A stretch of 37,109 bases of DNA, from assembly GCA_905215555.1 (NCBI GenBank), contig CAJMQU010000045.1:1-37109 (forward strand), written 5' to 3'. Of this stretch, positions 17,254-22,439 are shown one piece after another. A program made the translations under genes and the position numbers. Every line of letters begins with the position of its first letter. The first letter of the stretch is position 1. Below the pieces are notes generated by a model. That model was not told where the DNA came from, did no database searches, and saw nothing but the letters and a program-made list of their open reading frames with translations. This DNA comes from an uncultured bacterium (GTDB lineage: Bacteria; Bacteroidota; Bacteroidia; Bacteroidales; Bacteroidaceae).

Positions 17254-17880
17254 ATGAGGAAATATCTGCCAATTGTTGCTTTGGCATTATTGTCGCTTTC
17301 TGCTTGTAGCAGAAAACCATCGTATAGAGAGGCTTTTGAGAAGTATTTTGATGAGAATGTTGGTGCTTGTGCACAGTCATTGATTAGTGCAGGAGAGGAT
17401 TCTGCACTTGCTATAAAACAGTGCTCCTGTATGCTGCGTGGCTTATATGATATTGACTCTACATTTATTCTGATGAATCCGCAGGAGCAACAGTCATTTA
17501 TAGCCAAACATATCGATGCTCTTTATAAGGCTATGGAGTCAGTGGTATCTACCGTCAGATATACTGTCGCATCCCGACAGGGAGATTGTGTGGGAGTAGC
17601 TCCGCAAAAGTGTATGCTGATTAAAAAAGGAGACGCTGCCGATTGGGAATTCTTTTATAGCAGTATCGAAGGCTTTCAATATGAACCGGGCTATGAATAT
17701 ATATTGGAAGTGAGGGAAGAGAAGCTGGATAATGTGCCGGTCGATGCTTCTTCTATCAAATATACATTAGTGAGAGAGCTGTCTAAGGTGCAAAAAGAAT
17801 CGGAGAACCTGCCTGTGTCTGAAGAAGAGATTATCTATCCAACGAACCGGATAGGTAACAACAACTCCGGCAATGACTAA
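17254..17880 (+). CDS. DUF4377 lipoprotein
   Basis: Predicted membrane-anchored lipoprotein of 208 aa. Residues 1-17 are a signal peptide and the lipobox LSAC places the lipidated Cys at 18. Residues about 25-100 are helical with several Cys. From about 105 the sequence shows DUF4377: DCVGVAPQKCMLIK, WEFFYSSIEGF and YEPGYEYILEV, the family's conserved core. The function of the family is unknown; related domains are found with META/HslJ-type lipoproteins. The tail after about 190 is rich in Asn and Gly. It is the last gene I assign to the host chromosome, and a good terminator follows. Confidence 0.75.
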   Translation: MRKYLPIVALALLSLSACSRKPSYREAFEKYFDENVGACAQSLISAGEDSALAIKQCSCMLRGLYDIDSTFILMNPQEQQSFIAKHIDALYKAMESVVSTVRYTVASRQGDCVGVAPQKCMLIKKGDAADWEFFYSSIEGFQYEPGYEYILEVREEKLDNVPVDASSIKYTLVRELSKVQKESENLPVSEEEIIYPTNRIGNNNSGND

Positions 17881-17902
17881 TGATATATGAAGCGGGAAAA
17901 AA

Positions 17903-17941
17903 AAAGTGCTTCCTTGTCGTTCTCTAACGGGGAAGCACTTT
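17903..17941 (+). terminator. Terminator after the DUF4377 lipoprotein
   Basis: AAAGTGCTTCC (17903-17913) pairs perfectly with GGAAGCACTTT (17931-17941), and CGTT/AACG extend it within the 17-nt loop. An A-run precedes and a short T run follows. It lies 23 bp after the stop. Confidence 0.8.
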
Positions 17942-17944
17942 CAC

Positions 17945-18136
17945 ACAAAAACTAAACTAGACTAAGTTTTGTAAAACAGCCCTTTCCCGCTGATTAATAA
18001 CATGATATGAAGGTATGTTTTACCCCGACTGGAATAAAACTGGAATGAAATTAATTATGAGCTATCAAGATTTTGCTGTTTCATAAATCGTATATTATAA
18101 GTTCTTATATTTGTGCATATATAATTTATTATTGTT
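17945..18136. other. Probable host-prophage junction region
   Basis: Gene-free, AT-rich stretch between the last host gene and the first prophage gene; composition and gene content change across it. It contains a tandem direct repeat, ACTGGAATAAA (18028-18038) followed at once by ACTGGAATGAA (18039-18049), a possible recombinase arm site. The attachment core cannot be fixed because the right end of the prophage is outside the window. Confidence 0.35.
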
Positions 18137-19000
18137 TTACTTTGTTTTATGTAGTTCAAGAGCCATATACATAATTTGGCTATCATATTCAAAGTGTAAT
18201 TTTAAGATATTACCATCGCCCTCGAACTTGAACATATTAGATAAACCTGTGATGAAAGCTTTTGCTAAAATATCAGTCTCAATAGTCGAGTAATTATTTA
18301 AGCTAATACTTATATTTTCTGTAATTTCATTTGCAACCCATGTACCATTGATTATGCTATTAATAGCTTTTCCTGTAAAATCACCTTTATTTGTGTTGTT
18401 GGCCCATCCTTTGCCTGTAAAAGAAACGGTAAAATTATCAGCTTGGCTAAGGGCATAAATACTTTTATTATAGTCTTCGTTGTTGTCCCAGAAGTTATAT
18501 TGCGTATCAGTTCCTTGGAGCGCAATATAACTTAGTTTCCAAGTCTTTCCTTCAATTACATCTCCTGAATCTTTATTTCCATCTAATGATAAATACATAA
18601 ATTGGGGATATTTGATCCCATATTCTGTAGAGAAATCCTTTGTGTCCCCGACTAATTCCATCTTATCATTTGATACTTTATATTGTATTTGTACTCCTTG
18701 GGCAGTCGTTAGTCTAAGTTTGGAGTTTTTATAAGAATATGTTCCTTTATTTATTAGGGTAATGAAAAGATCATCTTCATGTAACTTCTTGTCAAAGTAA
18801 GAGATGTGAAAATTGTTATCATCAAATTCGGCAATAAAACCTGCATGTTTACGATAATATATATCCATGAATAATACATCTTCTAAAGATTTCCATTGAC
18901 TATTTGTTAATGTTGCAGGTGAATTATTATCACCATCATTATCTTTTGAGCATCCTGCTACAAAGAATGAAAGAATTGCAATAATTAGTAGTTGTTTCAT
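18137..19000 (-). CDS. Prophage-encoded lipoprotein (probable lysogenic-conversion gene)
   Basis: Predicted lipoprotein of 287 aa. Residues 1-16 are a signal peptide with lipobox FVAGC (Cys17), followed by an acidic linker KDNDGDNNS that suits export to the outer membrane in Bacteroides. The rest is beta-rich, with a possible two-part structure around 22-130 (NSQWKSLEDVLF) and 150-287 (GKTWKLSYIAL), both starting with a Trp-containing strand as in META/HslJ-like folds; that resemblance is weak. I do not recognise a family. It starts 19 bp after the repressor stop, same strand, so it should be transcribed with the repressor in the lysogen, the usual setting of a phage gene that changes the host surface. 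Confidence 0.75.
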   Translation of the reverse strand: MKQLLIIAILSFFVAGCSKDNDGDNNSPATLTNSQWKSLEDVLFMDIYYRKHAGFIAEFDDNNFHISYFDKKLHEDDLFITLINKGTYSYKNSKLRLTTAQGVQIQYKVSNDKMELVGDTKDFSTEYGIKYPQFMYLSLDGNKDSGDVIEGKTWKLSYIALQGTDTQYNFWDNNEDYNKSIYALSQADNFTVSFTGKGWANNTNKGDFTGKAINSIINGTWVANEITENISISLNNYSTIETDILAKAFITGLSNMFKFEGDGNILKLHFEYDSQIMYMALELHKTK

Positions 19001-19019
19001 TTGGTATGTAAATTTAAGA

Positions 19020-19415
19020 TTATCGAATATTGCGTTCGTTTTTCAGCATTGTTAGCTCGCCGTTTAGTTTGCGAACCTTGTCTTCATATACTTGAATTGT
19101 TTTCGACTGTTCATTGATTGTGCCCTGGAGTGTGGCAATAGTATCTACCAACCGAGAAATACGTTCTGTATTCTCGTCTTTTGATTGATTTGCTGATATT
19201 AGCATCTCACCTTTCCCGCGAAGTAACCATTCTGCTGATATATCGTCAAATACCGCTAAAATAGATGATATTACTTTAGCAGATGGTTCTGTTCCTCGTA
19301 AAAACATAGAGGCAATAACAGATTGTGTAACTCCTATCTTCTTCGCAAATGCGCTATCTGTAATATCTAAATAGTTGATAAATTCTCTTATTCTACCGTT
19401 TATAGTACTTTCCAT
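19020..19415 (-). CDS. XRE-family phage repressor with C-terminal coiled coil
   Basis: DNA-binding regulator of 131 aa, likely the lysogeny repressor. Residues about 5-65 form an XRE helix-turn-helix: FAKKIGVTQSVIASMFLRGTEPSAKVI, then the DISAEWLLRGKGEML segment commonly seen in Bacteroidales phage repressors. Residues about 80-128 are a coiled coil (heptads through RISRLVDTIATLQGTINEQ and VRKLNGELTMLK), suitable for oligomerisation; there is no peptidase domain, so induction by RecA-stimulated self-cleavage is not expected. It is divergent from the early operon, with two GCAAATGCG sites between them. Confidence 0.85.
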   Translation of the reverse strand: MESTINGRIREFINYLDITDSAFAKKIGVTQSVIASMFLRGTEPSAKVISSILAVFDDISAEWLLRGKGEMLISANQSKDENTERISRLVDTIATLQGTINEQSKTIQVYEDKVRKLNGELTMLKNERNIR

Positions 19416-19442
19416 AACAATTACTTCAATAGTTAATAAATT

Positions 19443-19451
19443 GCAAATGCG
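19443..19451. promoter_or_regulatory. Candidate operator O1 (GCAAATGCG)
   Basis: GCAAATGCG, preceded by TT and followed by AT, 28 bp before the repressor ATG on the minus strand. An identical 9-mer lies 42 bp away at 19485, about four helical turns, so both sites face the same side of the DNA. This copy lies where the repressor's own promoter should be. Confidence 0.55.
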
Positions 19452-19472
19452 ATAAAATAAAGGTTGTTTCGT

Positions 19473-19503
19473 TTTGTAAATATCGCAAATGCGTTTATAT
19501 TTG
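19473..19503 (+). promoter_or_regulatory. Prophage early rightward promoter
   Basis: TTTG (19473-19476), 19 nt, TATATTTG (19496-19503): a full match to the Bacteroides consensus, 82 bp before the first early gene. The spacer contains the operator copy O2, so bound repressor would block polymerase. Confidence 0.8.
19485..19493. promoter_or_regulatory. Candidate operator O2 inside the early promoter
   Basis: CGCAAATGCG (19484-19493) is nearly palindromic (CGCA/TGCG ends). It sits between the -33 and -7 boxes of the early promoter. Confidence 0.6.
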
Positions 19504-19585
19504 CATCATCAATCAATCAATACTCCAAATATAGAGATAAAGATTGATTTTTCAAAGGAATGTTTCACTTAAAATAAACGCTAAA

Positions 19586-19909
19586 ATGAAAAAGTACAAT
19601 TTATCAGAAATTATGAAAACAGCTCACAATCTTTATAAGACTGGTAAATATACTTGGGCTGAGTCTTTGAAAAAGTCTTGGAAAATGGCAAAGTTTAGAA
19701 TCTCTACAAGGATAGGAGCTTTGCAAATCAAACAAGAGATGGAAGCCGATAAGGATGCTGAGAGAAAGCGATTGCAAGAGATAAACGCTCAGTATAGAGA
19801 TGTTATTCCTGCAAAGAGAAGCCGCTATGACAGTTTAGACATTCCTGCATCTGCGTATTACAATCCAAACAGTACCGGAAGGTTTGGAGCCCACTACGTA
19901 GGTGATTAA
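19586..19909 (+). CDS. Small basic early prophage protein
   Basis: Protein of 107 aa from the ATG at 19586 (MKKYNLSEIMKTAHNLY). An ATG in frame at 19544 is less likely because it lies nearer to the promoter and lacks the usual N-terminus. The segment MKTAHNLYKTGKYTWAESLKKSWKMAKF (read in two halves around TGKYTWAESLK) is a pattern that I know from short genes near the start of Bacteroidales phage and plasmid operons; its function is unknown. The C-terminal part is rich in Arg/Lys then Tyr/Asn. It is the first gene under the early promoter. Confidence 0.65.
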   Translation: MKKYNLSEIMKTAHNLYKTGKYTWAESLKKSWKMAKFRISTRIGALQIKQEMEADKDAERKRLQEINAQYRDVIPAKRSRYDSLDIPASAYYNPNSTGRFGAHYVGD

Positions 19910-19910
19910 A

Positions 19911-20299
19911 TAAGAGTAATTCGCAAGAAGGTATTTCTCTTACCGGGCAAAAGAAGCTGGGGCATTGCATAGAAACGCGTATATGTGAAGCCAACCGTCC
20001 GGGCGAATACTCTCCATTTGAAAGTCAAACCAAAAATTATAAAGCCGGGATTTCCCGGCACCCAGTCCGGCCTTTGAGCCTGCCATTGAATGGAGGCTGG
20101 GAACTACAAGAGAAGAGTTCTATGACTTATTGGTAAATGGAGGTTGTAAGTTTCCTCTGCTGAAAACCAAATCGAGGTGAATAGGCGCAACTTGCCAACG
20201 ACATAATGCTGTGAGGAAGGGTCAAACTCATGTCGTTGTAAAAATAATCAGTTAGACAATTTATTGTCGGTAAATCGTGGAATTTACTTTATGTATATA
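19911..20299 (+). ncRNA. Gene-free stretch with several stems; possible structured RNA or leader
   Basis: No credible gene. Stems seen: AGAGTAATTCGC (19913-19924) with GCGAATACTCT (20003-20013), 11 bp with one bulged A enclosing about 78 nt; GCCGGGATTTCCCGGC (20044-20059), a tight GC hairpin; CCCAG (20061-20065) with CTGGG (20097-20101) around a CCATTGAATGG hairpin; GAACT (20101-20105) with AGTTC (20116-20120); and CAACGACAT (20196-20204) with ATGTCGTTG (20230-20238). AAAGTCAAACCAA at 20021 also occurs in the two promoter cassettes. I do not recognise a known riboswitch or RNA class. Confidence 0.45.
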
Positions 20300-20371
20300 G
20301 GTGCCATAGCTCAGTTGGTAGAGCTGAGGACTGAAAATCCTTGCGCCCTGGTTCGATTCCAGGTGGCACCA
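20300..20371 (+). tRNA. tRNA-Phe(GAA)
   Basis: Complete cloverleaf: acceptor GGTGCCA/TGGCACC, D arm GCTC-AGTTGGTA-GAGC, anticodon arm GAGGA-CTGAAAA-TCCTT (anticodon GAA), 4-nt variable loop, T arm CCTGG-TTCGATT-CCAGG, discriminator A. No CCA is encoded. It is the only fully regular tRNA in the prophage part. Confidence 0.93.
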
Positions 20372-20393
20372 CTAATTTTTAAAACTGGAGCTT

Positions 20394-20621
20394 ATGCATG
20401 CTTATAAAGACATTGAAACAAGGGATTTATTGAAATTGATCCCTATTGAAGACGTGGTTGAATACCACGGCAAGGGCAAACTCGTTTCAGAGATTGGCAT
20501 TGAGGAAACACTCGACTGGATAGGCGAGGAAGAGATTCTAAAGTATATTGAGGCGACAGGACTGCTTGCCGAGATATTGAAGAATAAACCCAATGACACT
20601 ACGAATGAAGGCAATTATTAA
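20394..20621 (+). CDS. Small prophage protein of unknown function
   Basis: Acidic protein of 75 aa, MHAYKDIETRDLLKLIPIED... The pattern ETRDLLKLIPIEDVVEYHGKGKLV followed by a Glu-rich helix is one I associate with small early proteins of Bacteroides phages; no function is known. GGAG lies 4 bp before the ATG, a stronger ribosome site than most here. It begins 22 bp after tRNA-Phe. Confidence 0.65.
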   Translation: MHAYKDIETRDLLKLIPIEDVVEYHGKGKLVSEIGIEETLDWIGEEEILKYIEATGLLAEILKNKPNDTTNEGNY

Positions 20622-20656
20622 AAAAGAGTATGTTGTCGATAAGGTTATCGGTGACA

Positions 20657-20800
20657 TCAAATGCGGTGATAGAAGTTTGCAGGATTTTCATGAATATGAA
20701 AAGCTGTTCGACCTCTAAGGTCTTCAATGTAGATGATTTGTGAGGTGTTGACGCACCAGTGCTTGCCATTTTCATCGGCAATGTCGATAAACCTACTCAT
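20657..20800 (-). CDS. Small minus-strand prophage protein
   Basis: 47-aa frame starting MSRFIDIADENGKHWCVN and running through TSQIIYIEDLRG. The alternation of a short strand, NGK turn and VNTSQIIYIED resembles FlbD- or LytTR-like small beta proteins, though no assignment is made. An ATG 13 codons upstream is in frame, but the internal start at 20800 gives the better N-terminus. It is the only minus-strand gene within the early region, which lowers confidence. Confidence 0.4.
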   Translation of the reverse strand: MSRFIDIADENGKHWCVNTSQIIYIEDLRGRTAFHIHENPANFYHRI

Positions 20801-20840
20801 AATGCTTAATTTTAATTTGTTCACTTCAAAGTTAAGCAAT

Positions 20841-20890
20841 CCTCCGGTTCAATTTACATTAGCGAATAATCTTGAATCGGAGGTCTTTTT
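20841..20890 (+). terminator. Rho-independent terminator in the early region
   Basis: CCTCCGGTTCAA (20841-20852) pairs with TTGAATCGGAGG (20872-20883): 12 bp with one G-U pair and a 19-nt loop, followed by TCTTTTTAT. It separates the first small genes from those starting at 20923. Confidence 0.75.
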
Positions 20891-20922
20891 ATAATCATAT
20901 AATAATCAGTTAAATAACTAAT

Positions 20923-21120
20923 ATGAAAGAAAATAAGAAAAGTGTAATGCGCATCATCCGTGAGATGGAGAAGGGTGCAAAAGAGGTTTTTCCTATTTCC
21001 AAAAGGGCGTATATTCTTAATCTGATATCTTATCGGCTTAAGGAAAAGGAACCTGGAAAGAAATGGGAGATAAAATCCGATAATGAGAAGGGCGTTCTTA
21101 CTGTTACCCGTACCACTTAG
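20923..21120 (+). CDS. Small basic prophage protein
   Basis: 65 aa, MKENKKSVMRIIREMEKGAK, then EVFPISKRAYILNLISYRLKEK and a short beta end KGVLTVTRTT. The basic N-terminal helix and the K-W-E-I-K strand pattern fit a small nucleic-acid-binding protein as often found in Bacteroides phages, but I assign no function. It is 4 bp before the next gene, so both are in one operon. Confidence 0.65.
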   Translation: MKENKKSVMRIIREMEKGAKEVFPISKRAYILNLISYRLKEKEPGKKWEIKSDNEKGVLTVTRTT

Positions 21121-21124
21121 AATT

Positions 21125-21409
21125 ATGGACGTGGCGTATGCAAATGGCACCGCTGAGATATTGCTTGACAGTATTCTTGATGTGATGTCTACTGAGGCAT
21201 TTAGTAAGGATAAAGCTGCGTATATAGTCGGTGGTGAGAAGAAGTTGTTGAGGCTTATAGAAGCCGGGGAAATTGATAGCGATAAGCCGTCTAATAGCCA
21301 AAATGGTAAATGGCGATGCAATGCCGCTCAAGTTCTGAGGCATTGCAGGTGTACGAGAAAGAAAAAGTATAAACGAAAACGTAAAAGTCAAAAGAATGAG
21401 AAAAGTTAG
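21125..21409 (+). CDS. Excisionase-like small DNA-binding protein
   Basis: 94 aa from the ATG at 21125 (MDVAYANGTAEILLDSILD). After a short helix, KAAYIVGGEKKLLRLIEAGEIDSDKPSNSQNGKWRCNAAQVLRHCR has the form of a MerR/Xis-type winged helix: a helix-turn-helix, a turn with NSQNGKW as the wing, then a closing helix. Such proteins are common in Bacteroidales phages. The C-terminus is strongly Lys/Arg rich. An excisionase role is inferred from fold and size, with a tyrosine recombinase present at 32951. Confidence 0.6.
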   Translation: MDVAYANGTAEILLDSILDVMSTEAFSKDKAAYIVGGEKKLLRLIEAGEIDSDKPSNSQNGKWRCNAAQVLRHCRCTRKKKYKRKRKSQKNEKS

Positions 21410-21587
21410 AGTGGTTCAAATTCTTGCTGTAATCTGCGCAATGTGGGCGGCAGTTTGGCTGTCTGATGGCGATGGAGCCAGCGCAAAGGAACGTGCTGCT
21501 GGCGCAATTATTATGGCGCTTGTGTTGGTGATGTTGACAATCCAGCATCTAATCGAAGAGCAGTCGAAAAAGAAAGCTGATAAATAA
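21396..21587 (+). CDS. Small membrane protein
   Basis: 63 aa with two hydrophobic segments, VVQILAVICAMWAAVWL and AAGAIIMALVLVMLTIQHL, joined by a short DGDGASAKER loop, and a Lys-rich tail. It overlaps the preceding gene by 14 bp in another frame. The function is unknown; a holin-like part is possible but the early position argues against it. The first odd tRNA begins 7 bp after its stop. Confidence 0.55.
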   Translation: MRKVRVVQILAVICAMWAAVWLSDGDGASAKERAAGAIIMALVLVMLTIQHLIEEQSKKKADK

Positions 21588-21594
21588 TAGGTTT

Positions 21595-21676
21595 TTCGGT
21601 GTAGCTCAGTTGGTAGAGCGTATGATTTTTTGAAGGTTTTATCATAATGTCGGCGGTTCGAGTCCGTCCACCGGAG
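21595..21676 (+). tRNA. tRNA-Asn-like gene with a 16-nt anticodon loop
   Basis: Acceptor TTCGGTG/CACCGGA (one G-U), D arm GCTC-AGTTGGTA-GAGC, 5-nt variable loop ATGTC, T arm GGCGG-TTCGAGT-CCGTC and discriminator G are all normal and most like tRNA-Asn. The anticodon stem is TATGA/TCATA, but the loop is 16 nt (TTTTTTGAAGGTTTTA, 21626-21641) instead of 7. No U33-anticodon-purine arrangement giving GTT is present. It is either an interrupted tRNA, a degenerate one, or a tRNA-like RNA with another role. Confidence 0.7.
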
Positions 21677-21734
21677 CAAGTAACTTGTGAAAGCGAATAT
21701 GTATCATAACAATGGTGCATCATCAATCAATTAA

Positions 21735-21762
21735 AATGCCACCGACTGTGGTCGGTGGCATT
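21735..21762 (+). terminator. Perfect 12-bp hairpin just before the second tRNA-like gene
   Basis: AATGCCACCGAC (21735-21746), loop TGTG, GTCGGTGGCATT (21751-21762). It ends 2 bp before the acceptor stem of the next tRNA-like gene. There is no T tract, so it may be an RNA processing or protection stem and not a terminator. Confidence 0.6.
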
Positions 21763-21764
21763 AC

Positions 21765-21881
21765 GGACAATTAGCTCAGTTAGGTAGAGCGGTACATGAA
21801 ATAGTGTTGGTAGTTTGTCATGGTATCTTTTTAATGGTTTCATCATGTACAGGTCGCGGTGTTCAAGTCCCGCATTGTCCA
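21765..21881 (+). tRNA. tRNA-Ile/Met-like gene with a 49-nt anticodon loop
   Basis: Acceptor GGACAAT/ATTGTCC, D arm GCTC-AGTTAGGTA-GAGC, variable loop AGGTC and discriminator A are normal. The anticodon stem GTACA/TGTAC is extended to 8 bp (GTACATGA/TCATGTAC), and 49 nt lie between the normal stem strands. Read from the 3' side the loop would be TTCATCA, with U33 and anticodon CAT. The T stem carries a bulged T (GCGG-T-G/CCCGC). Alternative pairing of ATGAAA with TTTCAT leaves a 3-nt CAT bulge at 21844-21846. Confidence 0.65.
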
Positions 21882-21910
21882 CGAGGATAGTCCTCATATT
21901 ATTAACCAAT

Positions 21911-21951
21911 AATGCCGGTGAAAAGGACACCGTCGGGACAGCCCCGGTATT
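21911..21951 (+). terminator. Nested hairpin between tRNA-like genes
   Basis: AATGCCGG (21911-21918) pairs with CCGGTATT (21944-21951) with one G-U. Inside, CGGG and CCCG can pair. T-rich DNA (TATTTATTTG) follows, so an intrinsic terminator is possible. A small perfect hairpin, GAGGA-TAG-TCCTC, lies just upstream at 21883-21895. Confidence 0.4.
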
Positions 21952-21990
21952 TATTTGATTTATAATTATTCCTAAAGTAGTTTGTTCACA

Positions 21991-22030
21991 TCCCGGTGTA
22001 GCGTGATTGCTTATCCGGGAGCAAGTAACC
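21991..22030 (+). other. Mini tRNA-like relic
   Basis: TCCCGG (21991-21996) pairs with CCGGGA (22015-22020). The 5' part CGGTGTAGC equals the start of the tRNA-Asn-like gene, and the 3' part GGAGCAAGTAAC equals its 3' end plus flank; the arms between are missing. It looks like a tRNA copy with its middle deleted, or an RNA minihelix. Confidence 0.4.
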
Positions 22031-22050
22031 CGCGAGGGGGAATGCATTTA

Positions 22051-22200
22051 ATGAAATTTAGTAGTTTTGTCGTGTTTTATTTTGTGTTAGTATTGGGTGT
22101 ATTGTCTGTGAAGATAGTACACCTTTTTTATTTCGGGGAAATGGCGGAATTGGTAGACGTTAGAAAGCTATGCAGATACTCGTTGCACTTTACACTGTAA
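22051..22200 (+). CDS. Possible short hydrophobic peptide (doubtful)
   Basis: Frame of 49 aa whose first 28 residues, MKFSSFVVFYFVLVLGVLSV onward, would span a membrane. GAGGGGG lies 13 bp before the ATG. The second half runs into the next tRNA-like gene, so either the frame is chance or the true product differs. I list it because the 5' half resembles small phage membrane peptides. Confidence 0.2.
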   Translation: MKFSSFVVFYFVLVLGVLSVKIVHLFYFGEMAELVDVRKLCRYSLHFTL

Positions 22201-22252
22201 GTGGCCAATCGGTTGGAACGCTGCAATCCCGGTTCGAGTCCGGGTTTCTCCA
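22135..22252 (+). tRNA. tRNA-Leu-like (class II) gene with abnormal central region
   Basis: Acceptor GGGGAAA/TTTCTCC, the leucine-type D arm TGGCGGAATTGGTAGACG, the T arm CCCGG-TTCGAGT-CCGGG and discriminator A are intact. The region between D and T arms (22160-22227) is 68 nt, about 30 more than in normal tRNA-Leu, and has no 5-bp stem with a 7-nt loop. Hairpins present are AAAG(CTA)TGCA/TGCACTTT, CACTT/AAGTG with an 8-nt loop, and CCAA-TCGG-TTGG, the last perhaps the variable arm. No leucine anticodon is placed correctly. Confidence 0.6.
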
Positions 22253-22254
22253 CA

Positions 22255-22295
22255 AGCCTTTAGGATGGAAGAAGCGAAATAGAAGCAAAAAGGCT
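22255..22295 (+). other. Stem-loop after the tRNA-like cluster
   Basis: AGCCTTT (22255-22261) pairs perfectly with AAAGGCT (22289-22295) around a purine-rich 27-nt loop. Smaller pairings follow up to 22370. With the terminator at 22403 this could be the end of a processed RNA. No known RNA class is recognised. Confidence 0.35.
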
Positions 22296-22402
22296 CATGT
22301 AGTTTACGGGCTGCTGGTATAGATTCTGGCTGACACGACGGAAAGACGCCGAAGGACTGCATGGGTGTTTCTATTAGAGCTGAAGTTGTTGTCATGTGAA
22401 TG

Positions 22403-22429
22403 CCCCGGAGAATGCTCTTCGGGGTTTTT
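22403..22429 (+). terminator. Strong rho-independent terminator of the tRNA island
   Basis: CCCCGGAGA (22403-22411), loop ATGC, TCTTCGGGG (22416-22424), then TTTTT. Nine pairs with one G-U. It ends 11 bp before the ATG of the next gene. Confidence 0.85.
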
Positions 22430-22439
22430 AATTGGTATT

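Noticed and set aside
19502..21731. 16-bp match TGCATCATCAATCAAT at 19502 and 21716
   Set aside because: ATCAATCAAT strings are common AT-rich leader sequence here (also near 16077 and 9560), so a special role is not supported.
20300..22252. Group I or group II introns as the cause of the enlarged tRNA-like genes
   Set aside because: The inserts are 9-42 nt (about 30 in the third), far too short for a self-splicing intron, and no intron core is visible.
19911..22439. CRISPR array or diversity-generating retroelement
   Set aside because: No regularly spaced direct repeats, no cas genes, no reverse transcriptase and no template/variable repeat pair.
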